A stretch of DNA of 64,000 bases, taken from positions 28,348-92,347 of the forward strand of contig NZ_JXQZ01000014.1 of NCBI RefSeq assembly GCF_000878135.1, written 5' to 3'. Shown one piece after another: positions 35,023-43,727 of the stretch. A program made the position numbers and the translations under genes. Below the pieces are notes generated by a model that was given only the letters and a program-made list of their open reading frames with translations, did no database searches and was not told the origin of the DNA. This DNA is from Frigoribacterium sp. MEB024 (GTDB lineage Bacteria > Actinomycetota > Actinomycetes > Actinomycetales > Microbacteriaceae). Within the stretch, counting starts at the first letter, position 1. Each line of letters opens with the position of its first letter.

Positions 35023-36491
35023 ACGAGTGGATACTGCTCGCGTTCGGCCTGCTGCTCACCGTCGGCACCGGCCTCTTCGTGGCCAGCGAGTTCTCGCTGG
35101 TCAACCTCGACCGGTCCGACCTCGAGGCCCGTCAGTCCCGAGGTGAGAAGGGGCTCGCCCCGACCATCGGGGCGCTGCGCATCACGTCGACCCACCTGTC
35201 GAGTGCCCAGCTCGGCATCACGCTGACGACCCTGCTGACCGGCTACACGATGGAGCCCGCGATCTCGCGCCTCCTGTCGCCGCCGCTCACCGCGGTCGGC
35301 GTGCCCGAGGGGGTCGTCGCGGTCGGTGCCCCGATCGTCTCGATCGTCGTCGCGACCCTGCTGTCGATGATCATCGGCGAGCTCGTGCCCAAGAACTTCG
35401 CCCTGGCCCTCCCGCTCAAGACGGCGAAGCTGGTCATCCCGTTCCAGGTGCTGTTCACCACGGTGTTCAAGCCCGCGGTCGCCCTGCTCAACAACACGGC
35501 CAACGCCGTGCTGCGGGCCATGGGCATCGAACCGAAAGAAGAGCTGTCGGGTGCCCGGACGGCCGAAGAGCTGTCGTCGCTCGTGCGCCGCTCGGCGACC
35601 GAGGGCAGCCTCGACCGCGACACGGCGACCCTGCTCGCCCGCACGCTCGTGTTCAGCGACCACACCGCCTCCGACGTCATGACCCCGCGGCCCCGCCTGT
35701 CGACCGTCGCGCGCGGCGACTCGGCCGAGACCGTCCTCGAGTTGGCTCGACGCACCGGCTACTCGCGATTCCCGGTGACGGACGACGGCATCGACGACGT
35801 CGTGGGCCTCGTCCACGTCAAGCAGGCCGTCTCGGTGCCGCGCGAGAAGCGTGCCGACGTGCCCGTCTCCGCGCTGCTGACCGACGCCGTCCGCGTGCCC
35901 GAGACGATGACCCTCGACAACCTGCTGGGCGAGGTGCGCGGTCGCGGCTACCAGATGGCCGTCGTCGTCGACGAGTACGGCGGGACCGCCGGTGTCGTCA
36001 CCCTCGAAGACCTGATCGAAGAGCTGGTCGGCGAGGTCAGCGACGAGCACGACCGCAGCCGGGTCGACGTCGTCCGCTCGCGCAACTGGCTGACCTTCCC
36101 CGGCCTGCTGCGGCCCGACGAACTGCTCGAGCGCGCCTCGGTCAAGGTGCCGGAGGACGGCCCCTACGAGACCGTCGGCGGCTGGCTGATGAGCGAGCTC
36201 GGCCGCCTGCCCAAGGTCGGCGACGTCGTCGAGACCGACGACGGCGCGTTCCGGGTCGAACGGCTCGACGGCCGACGCATCGACCGCATCCGCTTCACGC
36301 CCACGCCCGACGACGTGCCCGAGGTCACGACGACCGAGCCGGGCCGACGCGACGGCCGCGGGCGGGACGACCGCGACCGGTCCGGTCGCCGTGACCCGAA
36401 GGCACCGCCCGAGGAGGCGCGGCCCGAGAAGGTGCGCACTGGCGTCGAGGACGACCGCCGCGCGGTCCGCACGAAAGAGGTGACCCGATGA
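35019..36491 (+). CDS. CNNM/CorC-type membrane transporter (hemolysin family), first of pair
   Basis: A 490-aa protein: N-terminal CNNM (DUF21) membrane domain (about residues 1-195) with [20 protein letters not shown], a second helix group around [20 protein letters not shown] and [10 protein letters not shown]; then a CBS pair ([40 protein letters not shown]) and a C-terminal CorC_HlyC domain ([17 protein letters not shown]). The last 55 residues are Arg/Asp-rich and look disordered. The family moves or regulates Mg2+ and other divalent ions. GTG 35019 overlaps the small upstream ORF; the stop overlaps the next gene (ATGA). Confidence 0.87.
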   Translation: MNEWILLAFGLLLTVGTGLFVASEFSLVNLDRSDLEARQSRGEKGLAPTIGALRITSTHLSSAQLGITLTTLLTGYTMEPAISRLLSPPLTAVGVPEGVVAVGAPIVSIVVATLLSMIIGELVPKNFALALPLKTAKLVIPFQVLFTTVFKPAVALLNNTANAVLRAMGIEPKEELSGARTAEELSSLVRRSATEGSLDRDTATLLARTLVFSDHTASDVMTPRPRLSTVARGDSAETVLELARRTGYSRFPVTDDGIDDVVGLVHVKQAVSVPREKRADVPVSALLTDAVRVPETMTLDNLLGEVRGRGYQMAVVVDEYGGTAGVVTLEDLIEELVGEVSDEHDRSRVDVVRSRNWLTFPGLLRPDELLERASVKVPEDGPYETVGGWLMSELGRLPKVGDVVETDDGAFRVERLDGRRIDRIRFTPTPDDVPEVTTTEPGRRDGRGRDDRDRSGRRDPKAPPEEARPEKVRTGVEDDRRAVRTKEVTR

Positions 36492-37528
36492 GCAGCGACT
36501 GGTGGGGCATCGTCTGGCTCGTGGTGCTGCTGGCCGGCAACGCGTTCTTCGTGGCGGCCGAGTTCGCCGTGATCTCGGCCCGCCGGTCGCAGATCGAGCC
36601 CAAGGCCGAGGCCGGCAGCCGGGCCGCCAAGACCACGCTCTGGGCCATGGAGCACGCGACGATGATGCTCGCGACGACGCAGCTCGGCATCACGATCTGC
36701 TCGCTGCTGATCCTCAACGTGTCCGAGCCGTCGATCCACCACCTGCTCGAGGGGCCGCTCGGCTGGACCGGGCTCAGCCCCGAGCTGGTCAGCGTCGTCG
36801 GTTTCGTCATCACGCTGGTGCTCGTGTCGTTCCTGCACGTCGTGTTCGGCGAGATGGTGCCGAAGAACATCTCGTTCTCGCTGCCGGACCGTGCCGCGCT
36901 GCTGCTGGCCCCGCCGCTCGTCGCCATCGCCCGCGTGCTGCACGTGGTCGTGCTGGCCCTCAACCACTCGGCGAACGCCGTGCTGCGGGCCTTCAAGGTC
37001 GAGCCGAAGGACGAGGCGACGAGCGCCTACACGGTCGACGAGGTCGCGACGATCGTGGCCCAGTCGCAGCGCGAGGGCATGATCACCGACGCCACCGGCA
37101 CCGTGCGTGCGGCGTTCGAGTTCACCGAGAAGACCGTCGCGCAGACGGCCGTCCCGATGGACGAACTCGTGACCCTGCCCGAGGACGCGACGCCGCACGA
37201 CGTCGAGCGCGCCGTCGCCCAGCGCGGCTTCTCGCGGTACGTGCTGGTCGACGACGGCGGTGACCCCACGGGGTACCTGCACCTCAAGGACGTCATCGAC
37301 CTCGACGAGGACGAGTTCGCCGACCCGGTGCCGCCGAAGCGCATCCGGCAGCTGATCTCGATCTTCCAGGGCACCGAGCTCGAGGACGCCCTGGCGACCA
37401 TGCGCCGCAGCGGCGTCCACGTCGCGCGGTCCTTCGACGAGACCGGCGCCACGCGCGGCGTGCTCTTCCTGGAAGACATCCTCGAAGAGCTCATCGGCGA
37501 GGTGCAGGACGCGACCCGGCGTCGCTGA
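36488..37528 (+). CDS. CNNM/CorC-type membrane transporter, second of pair
   Basis: A 346-aa CNNM-domain protein starting WGIVWLVVLLAGNAFFVAAE with FAVISARRSQIEPKA, the SFLHVVFGEMVPKNISFSLP conserved block and a CBS pair (QTAVPMDELVTLPEDATPHD, YVLVDDGGDPTGYLHLKDV, then LFLEDILEELIGEV). It lacks the CorC_HlyC tail of its neighbour. Paired CNNM genes of this kind are common in actinobacteria and may form heteromers. Overlap of start and upstream stop indicates coupled translation. It ends at a strong hairpin. Confidence 0.87.
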   Translation: MSSDWWGIVWLVVLLAGNAFFVAAEFAVISARRSQIEPKAEAGSRAAKTTLWAMEHATMMLATTQLGITICSLLILNVSEPSIHHLLEGPLGWTGLSPELVSVVGFVITLVLVSFLHVVFGEMVPKNISFSLPDRAALLLAPPLVAIARVLHVVVLALNHSANAVLRAFKVEPKDEATSAYTVDEVATIVAQSQREGMITDATGTVRAAFEFTEKTVAQTAVPMDELVTLPEDATPHDVERAVAQRGFSRYVLVDDGGDPTGYLHLKDVIDLDEDEFADPVPPKRIRQLISIFQGTELEDALATMRRSGVHVARSFDETGATRGVLFLEDILEELIGEVQDATRRR

Positions 37529-37542
37529 GCGAGCCTCCGCAG

Positions 37543-37598
37543 ACGACGCGACCCGCGCCTCCTGACCCGAGAGGGTGAGGAGGCGCGGGTCGCGTCGT
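37543..37598. terminator. bidirectional hairpin terminator with inverted GGAGGCGCGG motifs
   Basis: Two 26-base arms (37543-37568 and 37573-37598) pair with one mismatch around a GAGA loop; each contains the GCGCCTCC / GGAGGCGC core. It lies between convergent CNNM and OYE genes and can serve both. Confidence 0.88.
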
Positions 37599-37624
37599 GC
37601 GGGGCCGTCGCGGCCCCGGGCGGC

Positions 37625-38782
37625 TCAGCGCACGCGGAACGGGGCTCGCTCGTACTGCGACGGCACGTAGTCGAGCTCGACCCCGAGTTCCGCCGCGGCG
37701 CGCAGCGGGAAGTGCGGGTCGCGCAGGAACTCGCGAGCCATGAGCACGACGTCGGCGCGACCGCTGGCCACGACCTCGTTCGCCTGCTCGGCGCCGACGA
37801 TGAGCCCGACGGCGCCGGTCTCGACGCGGCCCTGGGTGCGGACGTGCTCGGCGAAGCGCACCTGGTAGCCGAGGCCGACCGGGATGCTCACGCCGGCGAC
37901 GAGGCCGCCGGTCGAGATGTCGAAGAGGTCGGCGCCGGCGTCGTGCGCCCAGGCGGCGACGGTGGCGGTGTCGTCCTCGTTCCAGCCGCCGTCGGCCCAG
38001 TCGGTCGCCGAGAAGCGGACGAGCAGCGGGTACTCGTCGCCGACCTCGGCTCGGACGGCCGCGACGACCTCGAGCAGGAACCGCGCACGGTTCTCGAGCG
38101 AGCCGCCGTACCGGTCGTCGCGCTCGTTGCTCAGCGGCGAGAGGAACTGGTGCAGCAGGTAGCCGTGGGCGGCGTGCAGCTCGATCAGCTCGAAGCCGGC
38201 GTCGACCGAGCGGCGCGCGGCGACGCGGAACGCCTCGACGAGGTCGCCCACCGCCTCGGTGGTCAGCGCGACGGGCTCGTCGTAGCCCTCGAAGGCGACG
38301 GCGGAGGGGGCGACGGTGGTCCAGCCGCCCTGTTCGGCGGGGACGGTGCCCTGCGTCTCGCTCCACGGGCGGAAGGTCGAGGCCTTGCGGCCCGCGTGGG
38401 CGAGCTGCACGCCGGGCACGGAGCCCTGCGAGCGGATGAACGCCGTGATCGGGCGGAACGCCTCGACCTGCGCGTCGTTCCAGAGCCCGAGGTCTTGCGG
38501 CGAGATGCGGCCCTCGGGCGTGACGGACGTGGCCTCGGCGATGACCGCACCCGCGCCTCCTCGGGCGAGCGAGCCCAGGTGCACGAGGTGCCAGTCGGTG
38601 GGGACGCCGTCCTCGAGCTCTGCCGAGTACTGGCACATGGGGGCGACCCAGAGGCGGTTGCGGAAGGCCTGGCCGCGCAGGGTGATCGGGTCGAAGAGGC
38701 CGACGCTCGCGCCGGTGGGCGCCGCGGTGGCGTCGGGGGTGGTCGTGGGGACTGCGTCCGTCTGGGTCACGAGGGGGGTCAT
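37625..38782 (-). CDS. NADH:flavin oxidoreductase, YqjM-type old yellow enzyme
   Basis: A 385-aa FMN TIM-barrel ene-reductase. FRNRLWVAPMCQYSAELEDG holds the YqjM-type redox-sensing Cys; GGAGAVIAEATSVTPEGRIS, VQLAHAGRKAS, ELHAAHGYLLHQFLSP (substrate His pair) and ERDDRYGGSLENRARF are family marks. It reduces activated C=C bonds with NADPH, possibly in electrophile or oxidative stress. Start ATG 38782 overlaps the HAD stop (ATGA). The first 25 residues are Thr/Ala-rich. Further in-frame reading upstream is a shadow of the HAD gene. Confidence 0.92.
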   Translation of the reverse strand: MTPLVTQTDAVPTTTPDATAAPTGASVGLFDPITLRGQAFRNRLWVAPMCQYSAELEDGVPTDWHLVHLGSLARGGAGAVIAEATSVTPEGRISPQDLGLWNDAQVEAFRPITAFIRSQGSVPGVQLAHAGRKASTFRPWSETQGTVPAEQGGWTTVAPSAVAFEGYDEPVALTTEAVGDLVEAFRVAARRSVDAGFELIELHAAHGYLLHQFLSPLSNERDDRYGGSLENRARFLLEVVAAVRAEVGDEYPLLVRFSATDWADGGWNEDDTATVAAWAHDAGADLFDISTGGLVAGVSIPVGLGYQVRFAEHVRTQGRVETGAVGLIVGAEQANEVVASGRADVVLMAREFLRDPHFPLRAAAELGVELDYVPSQYERAPFRVR

Positions 38783-39414
38783 CGCCTTTCGGTGGGGAGG
38801 GCCGCGAGCTCGTCGACGAAGCGTCGGAGCGGCTCGGGCCCGGTGTAGAGGTGCCCGGTGATGCCGAGCGCCTGGGCGGCCTCGACGTTGTCGGACCTGT
38901 TGTCGATGAACACCGTGGCGGCGGCCGTTGTTCCGAGTTCGGCCAGGACGTGCTCGAAGATGGTGGCCGACGGCTTGAGGTCGTCGAGTTCGGCGCTGAC
39001 GAAGACGTGCTCGAACAGCTCGCCGAGGGGCGAGTGCCGGAACGGCGACGCGAAGTCGAGACCGGCGTTCGAGAGGATCGCCAGGCGCGTGCCGCCGTCG
39101 GCCAGGTCGGCGATGACGTCGAGTGTGCCGGGCTCGGGGACGAACCACGACGGGAAGTCGGCCGCCCAGAGCTCGTGCACGCGGGTGCGGGTCCAGGCGG
39201 CGCCGGTGTCGGCCTCGATCGCCCGCCAGTACGCTCCGGCGCTGAGCGTGCCGCGGTCCAGGGCATGGCGGTGGCGACCGTAGCTGGGCCAGAGCACGTC
39301 CGGGTCGACGCCCGCGAGGTCTTCGATGCGGCGGCGCGACGCGTCGTCGGGGAACCGCGCGATCACCTCGCCGTAGTCGAAGACGACGGTGCGGCCGGGG
39401 AGTGAGATGCTCAT
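38779..39414 (-). CDS. HAD family hydrolase (YihX-like)
   Basis: A 211-aa haloacid-dehalogenase superfamily protein. Motif I is VVFDYGEVI: the nucleophile Asp is present, but the second Asp of DxD is replaced by Gly, as in the YihX/epoxide-hydrolase-N group. Motif II ILSNAG, motif III Lys in DDLKPSATIFE, and motif IV FIDNRSDNVEAA are intact. The alpha-helical cap lies between motifs I and II. Probable small-molecule phosphatase; substrate unknown. ATG 39414 lies 6 bases after a TACGGT -10, divergent from nnrD. Confidence 0.85.
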   Translation of the reverse strand: MSISLPGRTVVFDYGEVIARFPDDASRRRIEDLAGVDPDVLWPSYGRHRHALDRGTLSAGAYWRAIEADTGAAWTRTRVHELWAADFPSWFVPEPGTLDVIADLADGGTRLAILSNAGLDFASPFRHSPLGELFEHVFVSAELDDLKPSATIFEHVLAELGTTAAATVFIDNRSDNVEAAQALGITGHLYTGPEPLRRFVDELAALPTERR

Positions 39415-39420
39415 CGGCCC

Positions 39421-39426
39421 ACCGTA
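39421..39426 (-). promoter_or_regulatory. -10 element of the HAD-OYE operon (leaderless)
   Basis: TACGGT on the - strand ends 6 bases before ATG 39414. Confidence 0.55.
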
Positions 39427-39455
39427 TCGGCGGGCACGGGTCGGTCGGGGCCGAC

Positions 39456-39461
39456 TACCGT
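39456..39461 (+). promoter_or_regulatory. -10 element of nnrD (leaderless)
   Basis: TACCGT ends 6 bases before GTG 39468, supporting that start codon. Confidence 0.55.
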
Positions 39462-39467
39462 CGGGGC

Positions 39468-40301
39468 GTGACCTCCGACACCCGCTTCACCGACTGGACC
39501 TCTTCCGACGCCGCCGACCAGATTGCCGTCCCCGCGGTCGACGACGACAAGTACAGCCGCGGCGTGCTCGGCGTCGTGACCGGCTCGAGCTCGTACCCAG
39601 GCGCCGCCGTGCTCGGGGTCGAGGCCGCGCTGCACACCGGGGTCGGCATGCTGCGTTACCTCGGCCCCGCCCGCGCGTCCGACTTCGTGCTGCACCGTCG
39701 ACCCGAGGCCGTCACGAGCCCGGGTCGCGTGCAGGCGTGGTTGCTCGGCTCGGGGGTCGACCCGGACCACCTCGACGACGAGACGCGCGACGGGTTCGCG
39801 ACCGCCGCCTCCTCGGGGGTGCCGCTCGTCCTCGACGCCGGGGCGCTGTCGCTGCGCGAGCACGCGACCGGGCCCGTCGTGCTGACACCGCACTTCCGCG
39901 AGCTGGCGAAGGCGTCGGGACGCGAGGTGGACGACGTCGCGGCCGACCCGGCGGGCGCCGCCGAACGCACGGCGGGGGAGTGGGGTTGCACGGTGCTCGT
40001 GAAGGGCCACCGCACGTACGTCGCGTCGCCGGGCGGCACGCGGCTGGTCGCCGCCAGCGCCCCGTCATGGCTCGCGACCGCCGGTGCGGGTGACGCGCTC
40101 GGAGGAGTCCTCGGGGCCCTGGTCGCGACCCACGCCGACGAGATCGCCGGGGACGAGGAGGCGCTGGCCCGGTTGGCCGCGACGGCTGCGGTCGTCCACG
40201 GCCTCGCGGCGTCCCGGGCGGGTGCCGGGGGACCGTTCACCGTGCTCGGCCTGGTCGACGCCCTGCCCGCCACGATCGCGGACCTGCTGCGCCGGGGCTG
40301 A
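39468..40301 (+). CDS. nnrD: ADP-dependent (S)-NAD(P)H-hydrate dehydratase
   Basis: A 277-aa ribokinase-like repair enzyme that converts damaged NAD(P)H hydrates back to cofactors. KYSRGVLGVVTGSSSYPGAA, AALHTGVGMLRYLGP, VLTPHFRELAKASG and WLATAGAGDALGGVLGAL (with the catalytic Asp of GxGD) are the family blocks. The NnrE epimerase domain often fused in other bacteria is absent. GTG 39468 is chosen from the leaderless -10; a longer reading from 39402 would start inside the divergent promoter. It converges with the YceI gene. Confidence 0.9.
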   Translation: MTSDTRFTDWTSSDAADQIAVPAVDDDKYSRGVLGVVTGSSSYPGAAVLGVEAALHTGVGMLRYLGPARASDFVLHRRPEAVTSPGRVQAWLLGSGVDPDHLDDETRDGFATAASSGVPLVLDAGALSLREHATGPVVLTPHFRELAKASGREVDDVAADPAGAAERTAGEWGCTVLVKGHRTYVASPGGTRLVAASAPSWLATAGAGDALGGVLGALVATHADEIAGDEEALARLAATAAVVHGLAASRAGAGGPFTVLGLVDALPATIADLLRRG

Positions 40302-40338
40302 GCCCGGCCGTGGCGGGCCCGACGCGAGCGCCCGAGGG

Positions 40339-41031
40339 TCAGGAGGCGGGGGTCGCCGCCACGAGGAACTCGACCGTGCCCTGGTCCTCGACCTTGACGA
40401 AGCCGAGGCTCGGCGCGTCGACGCCGTAGTCCGAGAAGGTCACCGGGATCGATCCGCTCACCTGCACGCCGTCGCCCGAGAGCGCCGCCTGCAGGGGTAC
40501 GGTGACGGTCTTCGTGACGCCGTGCATGGTCAGCTCGCCGGTCGCCTCGACCTTGGCCACCTCGCCGTCGGACGGGACGGCCGCCTCGATCGGCTGGGTC
40601 AGCGTGAAGGTGGCCGTGGGGTACTGGTTCACCTGCATGGCGGTGCCCTTGAAGTAGTCGTCGCGGTTGCTGCTGTCGGTCGCGATCGAGGCGACGTCGA
40701 CGTCGATGGTCGCGGCCGAGATGGTCGTGCCGTCGACGGTGATGGTGCCGGAGACCTGGTCGGTCTTGCCGACGACGGTGACGTCGGTGCCGTTCAGCAC
40801 CTCGTCGACGCGGTAGCCGGCCGTGCTGCCGTCGCCGATGCTCCAGTCGCCCGTGAGTTGGCTGGGGTCGAGCGTGCTCGAGCCGGGGGTGAGCGAGGCG
40901 GTGGGTGCGGCGTCGGGTTCACCGACGATCACGTCGCGGTAGAAGGCCGGCCCGGCGAAGGCCGCGGTGGCCCCCAGGACGACGACGACGGCTGCGGCGA
41001 TGCCCAGCCCGATCTTGGTCTTCTTCTTCAT
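40339..41031 (-). CDS. YceI family lipid-binding-type protein, membrane-anchored
   Basis: A 230-aa protein with an N-terminal KKKTKIGLGIAAAVVVVLG signal-anchor, a short linker, then a YceI lipocalin-like barrel: GDWSIGDGSTAGYRVDEVL, VTVVGKTDQVSGTI, IDVDVASIATDSSNRDDYFK, TATFTLTQPI, GELTMHGVTKTVTVP and FSDYGVDAPSLGF. YceI proteins bind isoprenoids or other amphiphiles; the role in this organism is unknown. Start ATG 41031 is preceded by AAGGACGA. It converges with nnrD with 37 bases between stops. Confidence 0.9.
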   Translation of the reverse strand: MKKKTKIGLGIAAAVVVVLGATAAFAGPAFYRDVIVGEPDAAPTASLTPGSSTLDPSQLTGDWSIGDGSTAGYRVDEVLNGTDVTVVGKTDQVSGTITVDGTTISAATIDVDVASIATDSSNRDDYFKGTAMQVNQYPTATFTLTQPIEAAVPSDGEVAKVEATGELTMHGVTKTVTVPLQAALSGDGVQVSGSIPVTFSDYGVDAPSLGFVKVEDQGTVEFLVAATPAS

Positions 41032-41148
41032 GGTGTCTTCGTCCTTCGGAGGGGTCGGCGTGACGCGCGGCGAGTCCACGGGGCTGGCTCCGATGGTGGC
41101 GTGCCTCTTTTGCAAGAACCTGGGAGGCGCGGGTGAAGACGGTGGGCG

Positions 41149-41952
41149 TCAGGGCGCGGTGAAGCGGGTGAGGAACTCGCGGGTGCGGGCCTCGCGCGGC
41201 GCCGTGAACAGCTGGGCGGGCGGGCCCTGCTCGGCGATGCGGCCCCGGTCGAGGAAGACGACCCGGTCGGCGACGTCGCGGGCGAAGGCCATCTCGTGCG
41301 TCGCCATGAGGATCGTCGTGCCGACCTCTTTCAGCGTGCGCACGAGGTCGAGCACCTCGCCCACCAGCTCGGGGTCGAGCGCACTCGTGATCTCGTCGAG
41401 CAGCAGCACGGCGGGGCGCGGGGCCAGGGCCCGGGCGATGGCGACCCGCTGCTGCTGACCGCCCGAGAGGCGGTCGGGGTACGCGCCGGCCCTGTCGCCG
41501 AGGCCCACGCGCGTGAGGACCTCGAGGGCGCGCTCGTTCGCGGCGGCCTTGGGCTGGCGCAGCACGTGGCGACTGGCGAGCGCGACGTTGTCGAGCACGG
41601 TCAGGTGCGGGAAGAGGTTGAAGTGCTGGAAGACGACGCCGATCCGGGCACGGACGGCGTCGACGCGCACCCGGGGGTCGGTGATGTCGTCGTCACCGAG
41701 CACGATGCGGCCGTCGTCGATCTGTTCGAGCAGGTTCACGGTGCGCAGCAGGGTCGACTTGCCCGAGCCGCTGGCCCCGATCAGCGCCACGACCTCGTCT
41801 CGCGCGACGTCGAGGTCGATGCCGTCGAGCACGACCGTGTCGCCGAACGACTTGCGGACGCCTTCGAGGCGCAGCACCGTCTCGGTGCGGTGAGCGTCGG
41901 GGGTGACGGGCACCGCGCCTCCTGCGGTGGGCTCGGGGGTGGGGGTGCTCAT
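41149..41952 (-). CDS. polar amino-acid ABC transporter ATP-binding protein
   Basis: A 267-aa GlnQ-type ATPase: LIGASGSGKSTLLRTVNLLE (Walker A), RLSGGQQQRVAIARAL (signature), AVLLLDEITSALDPELVGEV (Walker B), and MATHEMAFARDVADRVVFLD (H-loop). The first 30 residues (Pro/Thr/Ala-rich) are an extension. It drives import with the permease and binding protein upstream. ATG 41952 overlaps the permease stop (ATGA). The extension contains a copy of the GCGCCTCC motif. Confidence 0.93.
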   Translation of the reverse strand: MSTPTPEPTAGGAVPVTPDAHRTETVLRLEGVRKSFGDTVVLDGIDLDVARDEVVALIGASGSGKSTLLRTVNLLEQIDDGRIVLGDDDITDPRVRVDAVRARIGVVFQHFNLFPHLTVLDNVALASRHVLRQPKAAANERALEVLTRVGLGDRAGAYPDRLSGGQQQRVAIARALAPRPAVLLLDEITSALDPELVGEVLDLVRTLKEVGTTILMATHEMAFARDVADRVVFLDRGRIAEQGPPAQLFTAPREARTREFLTRFTAP

Positions 41953-42791
41953 ACGACGCTGCCCGCCTGTTCGCGACGACGGAGGCGCGCCGACAGCCAG
42001 TCGGTCAGCCAGATGGTGGGCAGGGCGAGCAGCACGAAGAGCAGCCCCGCGAGCACGTAGGGCGTGAAGTTCGCCGCGGTCGCCGTCTCGATCTGCGCGG
42101 CGCGGACGGCGTCGACGGCCCCGAGCACCGAGATGAGCCCGACGTCTTTCTGCATCGAGACGAAGTCGTTCATGAGGGCGGGCGTCACCTTCCGCAGAGC
42201 CTGCGGGAACACGACGAGGCGCAGGGTCTTGGCGTGGCTGAGACCGAGGGACCGTGCCGCGAGGCGCTGCGACGGGTGGACGGCGTCGATGCCGGCGCGG
42301 ATGACCTCGGACACGTAGGCCGAGTAGGTGAGGATCAGCGCGATGGTGCCCCAGAACTCGGCGGGCAGGCGTGGGATGCCGAGGCCGAGGCCCGGCACGC
42401 CGAAGCCCACGAGGTAGAGCACGATGATCAGCGGCATGCCACGGAACAGGTCGGTGTAGCCCCGCACGAGTGCCCGGACAGGGAAGAACACCGGCCCCCT
42501 GAGGGTGCGCAGCGCGGACAGGACGGTGCTGACGACGGCGACGCCGACGGCCGCGACCAGCAGGACCCGTACGTTCAACCAGAGGCCCTCGACGACGCGG
42601 GGCCAGGCCGAGGCGAAGGTCGCCCCGTCGAGGAAGCTGAACTGGACGCGGGACCAGCCGGGCGTGCTGGTGACCGCCCACCAGGCGAGGGCGGCGAAGG
42701 CGACCGTGCTGACGGCCGCGATCACGACGGAGCGGGTCGACTGCCGTCGCCGGAACGCGCGTCGGTCGAGTTCGAGGTCGCTGACCACCAC
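41949..42791 (-). CDS. polar amino-acid ABC transporter permease
   Basis: A 280-aa HisM/GlnP-type permease with five to six transmembrane helices; the EAA-like loop is ARSLGLSHAKTLRLVVFPQA, preceded by YSAYVSEVIRAGIDAV. GYTDLFRGMPLIIVLYLVGF is the FRGxP segment typical of this family. Starts at GTG 42791 (VVVSDLELDRRAF); no better start is found up to the end of the binding-protein gene 27 bases upstream, and no clear Shine-Dalgarno is present. One permease gene suggests a homodimer. Confidence 0.9.
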   Translation of the reverse strand: MVVSDLELDRRAFRRRQSTRSVVIAAVSTVAFAALAWWAVTSTPGWSRVQFSFLDGATFASAWPRVVEGLWLNVRVLLVAAVGVAVVSTVLSALRTLRGPVFFPVRALVRGYTDLFRGMPLIIVLYLVGFGVPGLGLGIPRLPAEFWGTIALILTYSAYVSEVIRAGIDAVHPSQRLAARSLGLSHAKTLRLVVFPQALRKVTPALMNDFVSMQKDVGLISVLGAVDAVRAAQIETATAANFTPYVLAGLLFVLLALPTIWLTDWLSARLRRREQAGSVV

Positions 42792-42817
42792 CGGGTCGGC
42801 CGCGACCGTGCGAGGCG

Positions 42818-43648
42818 CTACGACAGCTCTTTCACGTCGTAGTCGGCGAGCCACTGCTGCTGCAGCTCGGCGAGGGTGCCGTCGGCCCGGAGGTCGTCGA
42901 CGGCCTTCGTGACGTCGGCGGTCAGCGAGCTGCCGAGCGGAAGGACGATGCCGAGCTGGTCGCTCGCCCCGTCGGTCGCGGGCAGCTGACCCAACACGAC
43001 GCCGCCCTCGACGAAGTAGGTGGCGGTCGGGACGTCGAGGACGATGGCGTCGACCTGACCGGCCTCGAGCGCCGCCTTGGCGTCGTCGTTCGAGTTGTAG
43101 GCCTGCACTCCGCCGTCGGGGTCGATGGCGTTCTCGGCGGCGGTGAAGCTCGTCGTGCCGCTCTGGGCCCCGATCGCGAGGCCCTTCAGGTCGGCGATGG
43201 AGGTGGCGTCGGCCGCGGCGGTGCCGGGCAGGGTCACGACCGCCTGGCGCGTCTCGTAGTAGGCGGGCGAGAAGTCGACGGCCTTCTTGCGCTGGTCGGT
43301 GATCGAGAACTGCTGCAGGTTGAGGTCGAAGGTCTTCGGCCCCGGCGCGATGGCCTCGTCGAACGTGGTGCGCACCCAGACGACGTCGGAGTCGTCGTAG
43401 CCGAGCTTCTCGGCGACCGCGTAGGCGACGGCGGCCTCGTAGCCCTTGCCCGAGGTCGGGTCGTCGTCCTCGACCCACGGGCCGTAGGCCGGCTCACCCG
43501 TGGCGACGGTGAGCTCGCCCTCGGTGACAGGGCCGACGGCCGCGGCGCCGTCACCCGAGCCCCCGTCGGACGAGCAGGCGGCGAGCGACCCGGCCAGCAC
43601 GAGGGCGGCGGCGGTCGCGACGAGTCGGAGGGAGGCGGGTCTGCGCAT
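42818..43648 (-). CDS. amino-acid ABC transporter substrate-binding lipoprotein
   Basis: A 276-aa SBP_bac_3 protein. Signal peptide at residues 1-25 ends in a lipobox LAAC, so it is a lipoprotein. WVEDDDPTSGKGYEAAVAYA and FDEAIAPGPKTFDLNLQQFS, FSPAYYETRQAVV and LAIGAQSGTTSF follow the two-lobe pattern. The SITDQRKKAVDFS block matches the family's I-T-x-x-R-x-x-x-x-x-F-S motif. The ligand is probably a polar amino acid, unknown in detail. Start ATG 43648 is chosen over 43690 because it places the signal peptide correctly. Confidence 0.92.
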   Translation of the reverse strand: MRRPASLRLVATAAALVLAGSLAACSSDGGSGDGAAAVGPVTEGELTVATGEPAYGPWVEDDDPTSGKGYEAAVAYAVAEKLGYDDSDVVWVRTTFDEAIAPGPKTFDLNLQQFSITDQRKKAVDFSPAYYETRQAVVTLPGTAAADATSIADLKGLAIGAQSGTTSFTAAENAIDPDGGVQAYNSNDDAKAALEAGQVDAIVLDVPTATYFVEGGVVLGQLPATDGASDQLGIVLPLGSSLTADVTKAVDDLRADGTLAELQQQWLADYDVKELS

Positions 43649-43715
43649 GAGTGGGATCGTAGCGGCGACCGCCGACCTCGGCCGACGCATGACGCCCGGT
43701 GTCGGGACCGACGGC

Positions 43716-43721
43716 TAGCCT
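43716..43721 (+). promoter_or_regulatory. -10 element of the GT87-like operon (leaderless)
   Basis: TAGCCT ends 6 bases before ATG 43728, which argues for that start over the GTG 43722 that begins inside the spacer. Confidence 0.55.
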
Positions 43722-43727
43722 GTGGGC

